In this document: positions 7,900 through 17,147 of the stretch, one piece after another
How positions within the stretch are numbered: the stretch's first letter is position 1
Layout: each line of letters opens with the position of its first letter
Source: Microbacterium sp. B35-30
Lineage (GTDB): Bacteria > Actinomycetota > Actinomycetes > Actinomycetales > Microbacteriaceae
Reading direction: 5' to 3'
Assembly: GCF_010634855.1 (NCBI RefSeq)
Contig: NZ_MWLQ01000016.1
Coordinates: forward strand, 44,668 to 108,667
Length of the DNA stretch: 64,000 bases
The notes under the pieces: model-generated
The model's database searches: none
What the model was told of the DNA's origin: nothing
Seen by the model: only the letters and a program-made list of their open reading frames with translations
Made by a program: the position numbers and the translations under genes

Positions 7900-9381
7900 T
7901 CAACGAGACTCGGCGCGCTGCTCGACCACGACGTCTTCCGGCGCCTGCTGGATCGGGATGGCGGCCGTCACCGTCTCGAGCCCCGACAGCCGCGCAGGTG
8001 ACAGCTGCTTGGCGACCTCGTCGCGCGACATCAGGCCCGCCTCGACGACGAGGTCGGCGACGCTGTGCCCGGTCAGCAGCGCGGTCTTGGCGAGCGCTGC
8101 GGCGGCGGCGTAGCCGATGAACGGCGTCAGCGCCGTGATGACACCGACGCTGTTGCCCACCATGGCTCCGAGCCGCTCGCGGTTCGCGGTGATGCCCTCG
8201 ACGCAGTTGACCCGCAGAGTGAGGATCGACTGTCGCAGCCACGTGATCGACTGGAAGATCGAGTGCGCGATGACAGGCTCGAACGCGTTGAGCTGCAGCT
8301 GGCCGCCCTCGACGGCCATCGTCACGGTCAGGTCGGCGCCCGCGATGGCGAACGCGACCTGGTTCACGACCTCGGGGATGACCGGGTTGACCTTGCCGGG
8401 CATGATGCTCGAGCCTGCCTGGCGGGCCGGGAGGTTGATCTCGCCGAAGCCCGCCTGCGGGCCGGACGAGAGCAGCCGGAGGTCGTTGCAGATCTTCGAC
8501 AGCTTGATCGCGTTGCGCTTCAGCGACGCCGAGAACGACATGAACGAACCGGTGTCGCTCGTCGCCTCGACGAGGTCGTTCGCTGTCGCGAGGTCGAGGC
8601 CCGAGATCTCTCGCAGGTGCCGCAGCACCGCCGGGGCGTAGGACGGGTCGGTGGTGATGCCCGTTCCGATGGCCGTCGCGCCCATGTTGATCTCGTAGAG
8701 CAGGTACGCGTTCTCCGTGAGGCGCTGGTGGTCGTAACCGAGCGTGGTCGCGAAGCCGTGGAACTCCTGGCCGAGGGTCATCGGCACGGCATCCTGCAGC
8801 TGCGTCCGGCCGACCTTGAGCACGTCATGGAACTCGACCGCCTTGGCCAGGAAGGCCCGTCGCAGCAGATCCAGCTCTTCGAGCAGGGTCTTGAGGTCGA
8901 GGCCGAGCCCCACCTTCACCGCGGTCGGGTAGACGTCGTTCGTCGACTGGCTCCGGTTGGTGTCGTCGATCGGCGACAGGAACGCGTAGTCGCCCTTCGG
9001 CCGCCCGGCGAGCTCGAGGGCGACATTCGTGATGACCTCGTTCGCGTTCATGTTCGTCGACGTGCCGGCGCCGCCCTGAATCACGCCGACGACGAACTGG
9101 TCGTGGAACTGCCCCTCGATCACGAGTTGCGCGGCGCGGCCGATCAGATCGGCCTTGGCCGGATCGAGAACCCCGATCTCCCGGTTGGCGCGGGCGGAGG
9201 CCTGCTTCACCATCGCCAGCGCTCGCACCAGGTCGGGGTAGACCGAGATCGGCCTCTTCGAGATCGGGAAGTTCTCCAGCGCACGGGCTGTGTGGATGCC
9301 CCAGTACGCGTCGGCGGGGATCTCCAGGGATCCGAGGGAATCGGTCTCGATGCGGGTGCGCGTCATTGCGTCCAGTGACAT
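7900..9381 (-). CDS. aspA: Aspartate ammonia-lyase
   Basis: The 493-residue enzyme belongs to the class II fumarase/aspartase superfamily and converts L-aspartate to fumarate and ammonia in the cytoplasm. It carries 'GAGTSTNMNANEVI', 'DDTNRSQSTNDVYPTA', and the signature loop GSSIMPGKVNPVIPEV with the catalytic serine. The N-terminal 'ALENFPIS' is characteristic of aspartase rather than fumarase. The C-terminus is about 25 residues longer than E. coli AspA and polar. The ATG at 9381 has a GAGGAC Shine-Dalgarno eight to ten bases upstream. The CpdA-like gene lies 149 bases upstream on the same strand. Confidence 0.95.
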   Translation of the reverse strand: MSLDAMTRTRIETDSLGSLEIPADAYWGIHTARALENFPISKRPISVYPDLVRALAMVKQASARANREIGVLDPAKADLIGRAAQLVIEGQFHDQFVVGVIQGGAGTSTNMNANEVITNVALELAGRPKGDYAFLSPIDDTNRSQSTNDVYPTAVKVGLGLDLKTLLEELDLLRRAFLAKAVEFHDVLKVGRTQLQDAVPMTLGQEFHGFATTLGYDHQRLTENAYLLYEINMGATAIGTGITTDPSYAPAVLRHLREISGLDLATANDLVEATSDTGSFMSFSASLKRNAIKLSKICNDLRLLSSGPQAGFGEINLPARQAGSSIMPGKVNPVIPEVVNQVAFAIAGADLTVTMAVEGGQLQLNAFEPVIAHSIFQSITWLRQSILTLRVNCVEGITANRERLGAMVGNSVGVITALTPFIGYAAAAALAKTALLTGHSVADLVVEAGLMSRDEVAKQLSPARLSGLETVTAAIPIQQAPEDVVVEQRAESR

Positions 9382-9530
9382 GTGTGTGGTGTCCTCGTGG
9401 GTCGTTCACAGCGGTGTGCCGGGATGCTTCGAGACTACTCGCGACGCGGTCCCGCCCGCCTATACGCGGCGTACAGCGAAACGGGTCGCCTCGTACACGG
9501 GGGCGGTCCGCCGATGGTGTTCGAGCGCGC

Positions 9531-10499
9531 TCAGTGAGGCTTGCGCGAGAAGGCCTCGAGCCGCTGCTCGGGCGTGAGTCGCGACATCCGCTCGACCCAC
9601 TCCGCCGAGAACACGTCAGCGGTGGGTGCATCGACGACCGGGACGACAGCGTGGGTGATCGTGTCGTCGTACACGTGCACGAGGTGGAAGGACTGGCCGG
9701 CGTCCATGCCGTTCACGTCGACCGCGGCCCGCGCCAGGTTCATCGTGTAGCAGGTGGCGGCGGCGACGCTCACGGGGACGCCTGCGAAGGTGCCGCTGGT
9801 CGAATAGTGCAGGTGGCCGGCGAGGATCGCGCGCACGTCTGTGCCGGCGATCACCTCGGCGAGGCGGCCCTGGTCGCGGAGCTCCAGAATGTCGAACAGC
9901 GGCACATGGGACGGCAACGGCGGGTGATGCAGGGCGACGATCGTGCCGAGCGGGGCGGGGGTCGCGAGCGCGTCCCGCAGCCACTCGAGCTGCGCGGAAT
10001 CCAGATCGCCGTGGTGCCAGCCGGGCACCGTCGAGTCGAGGCCGATCAGACGGAGACCGCCGAGGTCCCACACACCGGTGACGGGCTGCTGGGTCGGCTC
10101 GAGCCCGAGCAGGTCGCGGCGCATCGCCGGCCGCTCGTCGTGGTTGCCCGCCAGCCACACGATGGGCGCTCCGAGCCGCTCCGCGACCGGTTCGACCGCC
10201 GCGCGCAGCGCGGTGTACGCCTCGGGCTCACCGAGATCCGCCAGGTCGCCGGTGAACACGATCGCGTCGGGACGGATGCCGATGGCCTCGGCGGCGGCGA
10301 GCGTCCGGGTGAGATTCGCCGCCGTGTCGAAGCGGCCACCGAGCAGCGCGTTGCCGGCGAGCAGGTGCGTGTCGCTCACGTGCAGCAGGGTGCGCCGTGC
10401 CGGCGGGTGCTGACCGAACTGGATGGGTACGCCCGGGCTCACCCGGCCGGATGCTCCGGGGGACGCGTCGGCTGCGCCGGCAGGGGTCGTGGACGCCAT
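9531..10499 (-). CDS. Metallophosphoesterase, CpdA-like (cyclic nucleotide phosphodiesterase family)
   Basis: The 322-residue protein holds the calcineurin-like metal motifs in order: 'LLHVSDTHLLAGN' (DxH), 'DAIVFTGDLADLGEPE' (GDxxD), 'VWLAGNHDER' (GNHD), 'VALHHPPLP' (H) and 'AILAGHLHYS' (GHxH). This order matches class III cyclic nucleotide phosphodiesterases such as CpdA. The likely substrate is 3',5'-cAMP or a related phosphodiester, but a general phosphodiesterase is not excluded. The first 35 residues are low-complexity. TAGGCT lies exactly six bases before ATG 10499, suggesting a leaderless transcript. Confidence 0.85.
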   Translation of the reverse strand: MASTTPAGAADASPGASGRVSPGVPIQFGQHPPARRTLLHVSDTHLLAGNALLGGRFDTAANLTRTLAAAEAIGIRPDAIVFTGDLADLGEPEAYTALRAAVEPVAERLGAPIVWLAGNHDERPAMRRDLLGLEPTQQPVTGVWDLGGLRLIGLDSTVPGWHHGDLDSAQLEWLRDALATPAPLGTIVALHHPPLPSHVPLFDILELRDQGRLAEVIAGTDVRAILAGHLHYSTSGTFAGVPVSVAAATCYTMNLARAAVDVNGMDAGQSFHLVHVYDDTITHAVVPVVDAPTADVFSAEWVERMSRLTPEQRLEAFSRKPH

Positions 10500-10505
10500 G
10501 GCCTC

Positions 10506-10511
10506 AGCCTA
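10506..10511 (-). promoter_or_regulatory. -10 element of a leaderless promoter for the CpdA-like gene
   Basis: TAGGCT on the minus strand, six bases before ATG 10499. Confidence 0.55.
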
Positions 10512-10574
10512 AGCGCTCGCTCCGACAGGCCTCACGCGGCGCACGGGAGCGGGCCTCACTGGGGTGGGACGACC

Positions 10575-10900
10575 TCAGTGGTTGAAGACGATGAGCAGGA
10601 GCCCGCCGAGCACGGCGGCCGCGCATACCGCGAAGCAGAGATAAGCGGCCGCAAGCGCCACGCGCTTCTGGCCCTCGGTCAGCGGGCTGCGCTTGGCGGC
10701 CTTCGCTGCGGCCTTCTCGGCGCGCCGAGCCTCTTTCTCGGAGATCACGGTGATGGCGTCGGTGAACTCGGCGGGGGCGACGACCGGCGCCCGGCCGGCA
10801 CGCACGAGAAGTCGCAGGCCCAGCGCGTAGAAGGCGACGACGAGCACCGCCGCGGTGAAGGCGGCGACGAAGACGAGCACGAACGAGTCCCAGTGGATGG

Positions 10901-10904
<4 letters not shown>
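10575..10904 (-). CDS. Small two-helix membrane protein, partner of the phosphate transporter
   Basis: The 109-residue protein has one membrane helix near the N-terminus (about 8-33) and another at the C-terminus (about 83-107). Between them is a charged loop with an Ala/Lys/Glu-rich helix (EKEARRAEKAAAKAAKR). I do not recognise a named family. Its start codon overlaps the stop of the PiT gene by four bases (ATGA, 10901-10904), so it is translationally coupled to it. A role in assembly or regulation of the transporter is possible from context only. Confidence 0.7.
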
Positions 10905-12196
<1,292 letters not shown>

Positions 12197-12260
12197 CGTT
12201 CGCTTTCGGTGAGGAGGAGTGGAGAGATGGTGCCGACGAGATCGGCGCGACGAACGAAGA

Positions 12261-12282
12261 GTTCACCAAGAATTCAGGAACC
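12261..12282 (+). promoter_or_regulatory. Possible PHO box in the pit/peptidase divergent region
   Basis: Two 11-base units lie end to end, GTTCACC plus four bases and ATTCAGG plus four bases. The first unit matches the Streptomyces PHO-box repeat GTTCACC exactly; the second matches at five of seven positions. It is 65 bases upstream of the PiT start, in the opposite orientation. Confidence 0.35.
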
Positions 12283-12340
12283 GGCAACCGGCCAGGAAGA
12301 ATCCTACATCGGCGACCCTGACGGTCAACTCGGAGGCGAC

Positions 12341-12346
12341 TAGCGT
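12341..12346 (+). promoter_or_regulatory. -10 element of a leaderless promoter for the S9 peptidase
   Basis: TAGCGT, six bases, then GTG 12353. There is no Shine-Dalgarno. Confidence 0.55.
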
Positions 12347-12352
12347 GGAACG

Positions 12353-14521
12353 GTGACTCTCAGCGACTCCGTACCCGCCGCGTCCACCCCGGCCACCGGC
12401 ATCCGTCCCCCGCTCGACGCCGGCCAAGTCCCTCCCGTCGCCGACAGCAGAATCACCGTGCGCTCGCACCACGGCGACGACGTCGAAGACCGCTACGAGT
12501 GGTTCCGTGAGAAGGAGGACGCCGCCGTCATCGCCCACCTCGAGGCCGAGAACTCCTACACGCAGCAGCGCACGGCCCATCTGGAGGGACTCCGCGAGCG
12601 AATCTTCGGCGAGATCAAGGGCCGGACGCTCGAGACGGACCTCTCGGTGCCGACGCGCCGCGGCGACTGGTGGTACTACGGCCGCACTGTCGAGGGCAAG
12701 CAGTACGGCATCCAGTGCCGCGCGCCGCTCGCGTCGCCCGACGACTGGACGCCGCCCGAACTCTCCCCCGATGTCGAGGTGCCTGGCGAGCAGATCCTGC
12801 TCGACGGCAACATCGAGGCGGAGGGTCACGAGTTCTTCTCGCTCGGCAGCTTCGAGGTCTCGAACGACGGCGCCCTGATGCTCTACGGCGTGGATGTCGC
12901 CGGCGACGAGCGCTACACGGTGCGGGTGCGCGACCTCTCGACCGGCGAGCAGCTGGCCGATGAGATCCCCGACACGTTCGCCGGCGCCACCTTCTCGCCC
13001 GACGGCCGCTTCATCGTCTACACGACCGTCGACGACGCGTGGCGCCCCGACACCGTCTGGCTGCACGAGCTGGGCACCGCGGTCGCCGACGACGCGAAGC
13101 TCTTCCACGAGCCCGACGAGAAGTTCTGGGTGGGCGCGGGCTTCACCCGCAGCGACCGCTTCCTGGTGATCGGGCTGGGCTCGTCGATCACCTCGGAGGA
13201 GTGGCTGCTGGATGCCGACGACCTGCGCGGCGAGCCGCGCGTCGTGTGGCCGCGCACCGAAGGGGTCGAGTACGACTCCGAGCACGCCGTCGTCGACGGC
13301 GAGGACGTGCTCTTCATCCTCCACAATGACGGCGCCCTGGACTTCGAACTGGTGCGGGTGGCGGCATCCGACCCGTCCGGAGAGCGCGCGGTCGTGATCC
13401 CCCACCGCCCGGGCGAGCGGCTGCTGGGCGTGTCGACGTTCCGAGACTGGGGCGTGGTCGGCTACCGCCGCGGCGGCCTCCCCCGACTCGGCATGCTCGA
13501 ATACTCGTCGAGCGAGGTCAGCGAGATCGCGTTCGACGAGCCGCTGTACTCCGTGGGCACCGGCGGCAACCCGGAGTGGGCTCCCCCGCTGCTGCGTCTG
13601 GGCTACGGCTCCTTCGTCACGCCCGGCACGGTGTACGACCTCGATGTCGCGACCGGTGAGCTGCACCTGCGCAAGCGCCAGCCCGTGCTCGGCGGCTACG
13701 AGCCGTCGGAGTACGCCCAGGAACGCGTCTGGGCGACCGCGCAGGACGGCACGCAGATTCCGATCTCGCTGGTGTACAAGCGGTCGTTCGGCGACGCCGG
13801 CGCCGCCCCGCGACCGGTGCACCTGTACGGCTACGGGTCGTACGAGCACTCGATCGAGCCCGGCTTCTCGGTCGCCCGCCTCTCGGAGCTCGACCGGGGC
13901 GTCGTGTTCGCCGTGGCCCACGTGCGGGGCGGCGGCGAGATGGGTCGCCAGTGGTACGAGGACGGCAAGCTGCTCAGCAAGCGCAACACCTTCACGGACT
14001 TCGTGGACTGCGCCCTGCACCTGATCGACAACGGCTACACGACGCCCGATCGCCTCGTCGCCGAGGGCGGCTCGGCGGGCGGGCTGCTGATGGGCGCCGT
14101 CGCCAACCTCGCGCCCGAGCTCTTCGCCGGCATCCTCGCCGACGTGCCGTTCGTCGACGCGCTCACCACGATCCTCGACCCGTCGCTGCCGCTCACCGTC
14201 ATCGAATGGGATGAGTGGGGCGACCCGCTGCACAACGCCGACGTCTACGCCTACATGAAGTCCTACTCGCCGTACGAGAACGTGCGGACGGATGCCGCGT
14301 ACCCGCGCATCCTCGCCGTCACGTCGCTCAACGACACCCGCGTGCTGTACGTCGAGCCCGCGAAGTGGGTGGCGCGCCTGCGCGAAGTAGGCGCCGACGC
14401 CCTGCTCAAGTGCGAGATGGTCGCCGGCCACGGCGGCGTCAGCGGACGCTACAACGCCTGGCGCGAGCGCGCCTTCGAGCTCGCCTGGCTGCTGGACGTG
14501 CTGGGCGTCGCCGACGCGTGA
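12353..14521 (+). CDS. S9 family peptidase (prolyl oligopeptidase / oligopeptidase B type)
   Basis: The 722-residue protein has an N-terminal seven-bladed beta-propeller (about 70-440) and a C-terminal alpha/beta-hydrolase domain. The serine sits in EGGSAGGLLMG (Ser574), the aspartate in 'SLNDTRVLYVEP' (Asp661) and the histidine in 'AGHGGVSGR' (His693), a complete S9A triad. The motif set and the 'VRGGGEMGRQWYEDGK' segment favour oligopeptidase B (PtrB), which cuts short peptides after basic residues. There is no signal peptide, so it is cytoplasmic. The last 14 bases of the gene lie inside a 93-base duplicated segment. Confidence 0.93.
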   Translation: MTLSDSVPAASTPATGIRPPLDAGQVPPVADSRITVRSHHGDDVEDRYEWFREKEDAAVIAHLEAENSYTQQRTAHLEGLRERIFGEIKGRTLETDLSVPTRRGDWWYYGRTVEGKQYGIQCRAPLASPDDWTPPELSPDVEVPGEQILLDGNIEAEGHEFFSLGSFEVSNDGALMLYGVDVAGDERYTVRVRDLSTGEQLADEIPDTFAGATFSPDGRFIVYTTVDDAWRPDTVWLHELGTAVADDAKLFHEPDEKFWVGAGFTRSDRFLVIGLGSSITSEEWLLDADDLRGEPRVVWPRTEGVEYDSEHAVVDGEDVLFILHNDGALDFELVRVAASDPSGERAVVIPHRPGERLLGVSTFRDWGVVGYRRGGLPRLGMLEYSSSEVSEIAFDEPLYSVGTGGNPEWAPPLLRLGYGSFVTPGTVYDLDVATGELHLRKRQPVLGGYEPSEYAQERVWATAQDGTQIPISLVYKRSFGDAGAAPRPVHLYGYGSYEHSIEPGFSVARLSELDRGVVFAVAHVRGGGEMGRQWYEDGKLLSKRNTFTDFVDCALHLIDNGYTTPDRLVAEGGSAGGLLMGAVANLAPELFAGILADVPFVDALTTILDPSLPLTVIEWDEWGDPLHNADVYAYMKSYSPYENVRTDAAYPRILAVTSLNDTRVLYVEPAKWVARLREVGADALLKCEMVAGHGGVSGRYNAWRERAFELAWLLDVLGVADA

Positions 14522-14600
14522 GCGTGTCCCACTTCCACGCCGTCGTGTCCCACTTTCTGCCGCACAGCGTCGGCTAGGCGAACGAAAGTGGGACATGACG
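14508..14600. repeat. 93-base direct repeat, copy 1 (overlaps peptidase 3' end)
   Basis: This segment is identical to 14640-14732. It covers the last codons and stop of the peptidase, an intergenic hairpin, and a vestige of the 3' end of the neighbouring minus-strand gene (14574-14600). Confidence 0.95.
14541..14600. repeat. Large hairpin of the GGGACA family, copy 1a
   Basis: A 17-pair stem (14541-14557 with 14584-14600, one G-T pair) closes a 26-base loop. The inner arm is TGTCCCACTTTC / GAAAGTGGGACA. The same structure recurs at 14673-14732 and, with covarying base pairs, at 15803-15854. Confidence 0.85.
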
Positions 14601-14639
14601 GGCTAGGCGCCACCGATGGCCTGATCGTGTCCCAGTTCC

Positions 14640-14732
14640 TCGCCGACGCGTGAGCGTGTCCCACTTCCACGCCGTCGTGTCCCACTTTCTGCCGCACAGC
14701 GTCGGCTAGGCGAACGAAAGTGGGACATGACG
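14640..14732. repeat. 93-base direct repeat, copy 2 (overlaps 3' end of PD-(D/E)XK-like gene)
   Basis: Identical to 14508-14600 with an offset of 132 bases. It begins with a copy of the peptidase's last codons and ends inside the last nine codons of the minus-strand gene, so the original convergent junction has been tandemly duplicated. Confidence 0.95.
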
Positions 14733-15656
14733 TCCCTGACCGGGGCGCCAACCTGCCCGGATGAGAGCGTCACGCACCTTCGCAACGGCTGAGCGGCCGT
14801 CACCGCGCATGTGGTGGTTGAGGACGCGAACGTGATCCCACCCGAGAGCACGGATGAGATCCCAGCGATCGGCATCCTTCGCGAACTGTTCCGCGTCCTC
14901 GGCGTGGACCCGTCCGTCGTACTCCGGTGCCACGCGCCATCGGGGGTACGCAAGGTCCAGCTCCGCGACCGCAGCACCGCGATGAGTCCTCAGAGTCCAG
15001 TTGATCTCGGGCTCGGGAAGACCAGCACGGACCAGCAGCAGGCGAAGGCGCGTCTCACGCGGGGACCTCACGCCCCCGCGAGACTCGGCCAGCGCTCTCC
15101 GCAGAATGCCGCCGCGGATGTCACCTAGGGTTTCGACCTCGGCGACGAGATCTTCGATGGCGGCGATCGGCCGTCGCCCCCGGTCGCTGATCAGGAAATC
15201 AGCCGCAGCGACGAGATCGTCGAGCCCCCAGAGCGTGCCCGCTTGCCGCCAGGCTCGCACCGGGTGCTCGATCGGCAGCCCGTTCGGAAGAATCAGCGTC
15301 GCCGACTCGCGCAGCTGCAGGCGATGGCCGGTGACCCCCGAGGTCCGTGGCTCCCGAGCGGGTCGGTGAGCGGAAACGTGCACAGCGGGGCGGTGGGGCC
15401 ACTCAGGAGTCGGCGCGCCCATGAGGCTCAACGCCGTCTCATGACTGAAGAACTGCCATTCCGCGAGGCGCGGGGCATAGTCGAGGCAGGAAGCCAGCAG
15501 CGTCGCTTCAGGGGTGTCTCCCAGTGCACGGACGCCGTGGAACGGCCGACGCAGGTCGCCGCGGTTCAGCCTCGATGGAGCGACGCCGAGCGCGACGGCC
15601 GTAGACACACTGAATCGCGCGGGCAGTTCTGACGGCAGGGGCGAGCGGCGCGGCAT
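14706..15656 (-). CDS. AbiEi-like winged-helix protein with PD-(D/E)XK (DUF559/Vsr-like) nuclease-fold domain
   Basis: This protein of 316 residues, counted from ATG 15656, has two parts. The N-terminal part (about 1-190) resembles the AbiEi antitoxin winged helix found in many actinobacterial orphans ('FSVSTAVALGVAPSRLNRGD'). The last 110 residues match the DUF559/Vsr restriction-endonuclease-like fold: 'SPRETRLRLLLVRAGLP', then 'AELDLAYP' (candidate Asp), then 'VAPEYDGRVHA' (Glu-x-Asp and His). Known: such orphans are common in this phylum and of unproven function. Seen: its last nine codons are made by the duplicated hairpin, and a matched hairpin lies upstream. No AbiEii-type toxin kinase gene is adjacent. 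Start choice is based on homology onset; the frame is open 54 codons further. Confidence 0.7.
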   Translation of the reverse strand: MPRRSPLPSELPARFSVSTAVALGVAPSRLNRGDLRRPFHGVRALGDTPEATLLASCLDYAPRLAEWQFFSHETALSLMGAPTPEWPHRPAVHVSAHRPAREPRTSGVTGHRLQLRESATLILPNGLPIEHPVRAWRQAGTLWGLDDLVAAADFLISDRGRRPIAAIEDLVAEVETLGDIRGGILRRALAESRGGVRSPRETRLRLLLVRAGLPEPEINWTLRTHRGAAVAELDLAYPRWRVAPEYDGRVHAEDAEQFAKDADRWDLIRALGWDHVRVLNHHMRGDGRSAVAKVRDALIRAGWRPGQGRHVPLSFA

Positions 15657-15802
15657 CCGTTCACCTTCCCGCAGCACCGCCGAACGGATAGGTCTTGATC
15701 GGCGATCTGTGAGCACCTGATCGCCAGGCGCCGTCGGGGAGGAGGCGATGAGCAGCCTGCGGAGCCGACCACGAACATCCCGTGGCATCGGATCGAGCGA
15801 GC

Positions 15803-15854
15803 ATGTCCCGATTTCCATTCCTCAGCCTGCCGCCTACGAACGAAATCGGGACAT
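15803..15854. repeat. Large hairpin of the GGGACA family, copy 2
   Basis: A 13-pair perfect stem (15803-15815 with 15842-15854; arm ATGTCCCGATTTC) closes a 26-base loop that ends CGAAC, just as copy 1 does. Two base pairs in the stem differ from copy 1 and both strands change together. Confidence 0.85.
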
Positions 15855-15858
15855 CGGG

Positions 15859-15901
15859 GCCAAAAACCGGGACATCAAGAGCCAAAACCGGGACATCAAG
15901 A
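15859..15901 (+). repeat. Tandem repeat of 21-22 bases related to the hairpin arm
   Basis: Two units of GCCAAAA(A)CCGGGACATCAAGA lie head to tail. Each carries the GGGACAT core of the hairpin's right arm. Confidence 0.85.
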
Positions 15902-15907
15902 GATGAA

Positions 15908-15944
15908 GGTGAGCGGATGCCTCGGGGCGAGGCATCCGCTCACC
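15908..15944 (-). terminator. Terminator of pfkA
   Basis: A perfect 17-base stem (15908-15924 with 15928-15944) with a GGG loop lies 22 bases past the pfkA stop. The core is again GCGGATGCCTCG. Confidence 0.75.
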
Positions 15945-15966
15945 GTCCCGTCCGGCGCGGGAGACG

Positions 15967-16995
<1,029 letters not shown>

Positions 16996-17105
16996 AGCTG
17001 TGTTCCTCGCTGTCCGGTGAAGAGAGTCGGCGACGCTGCCTCCCCCGACATTAGTGCCGGACGCGCCGGCCTGCCACACGCACCGCCCGAGCCCGCGCCG
17101 ACGAC

Positions 17106-17135
17106 GGAGGGCGGCGCGAATTCGCGCCGCCCTCC
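17106..17135 (-). terminator. Terminator of the SNF2 helicase gene
   Basis: A perfect 30-base palindrome (GGAGGGCGGCGCGAA and its complement) lies 13 bases past the helicase stop. Confidence 0.75.
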
Positions 17136-17147
17136 CCCATACGCGCT

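Larger units (their letters stand above)
15657..15966. other. 310-base intergenic region holding hairpin and repeat elements
   Basis: No gene is supported here. It contains the promoter side of the PD-(D/E)XK-like gene, a 13-pair hairpin (15803-15854), two tandem copies of a 21-22 base unit (15859-15901) and the pfkA terminator (15908-15944). Confidence 0.7.

Noticed and set aside
12263..14596. A 777-residue minus-strand ORF opposite the S9 peptidase
   Set aside because: It is a GC-rich shadow of the peptidase with Arg/Gly/Ala-rich composition and no recognisable domain; the plus-strand frame has a full catalytic triad.
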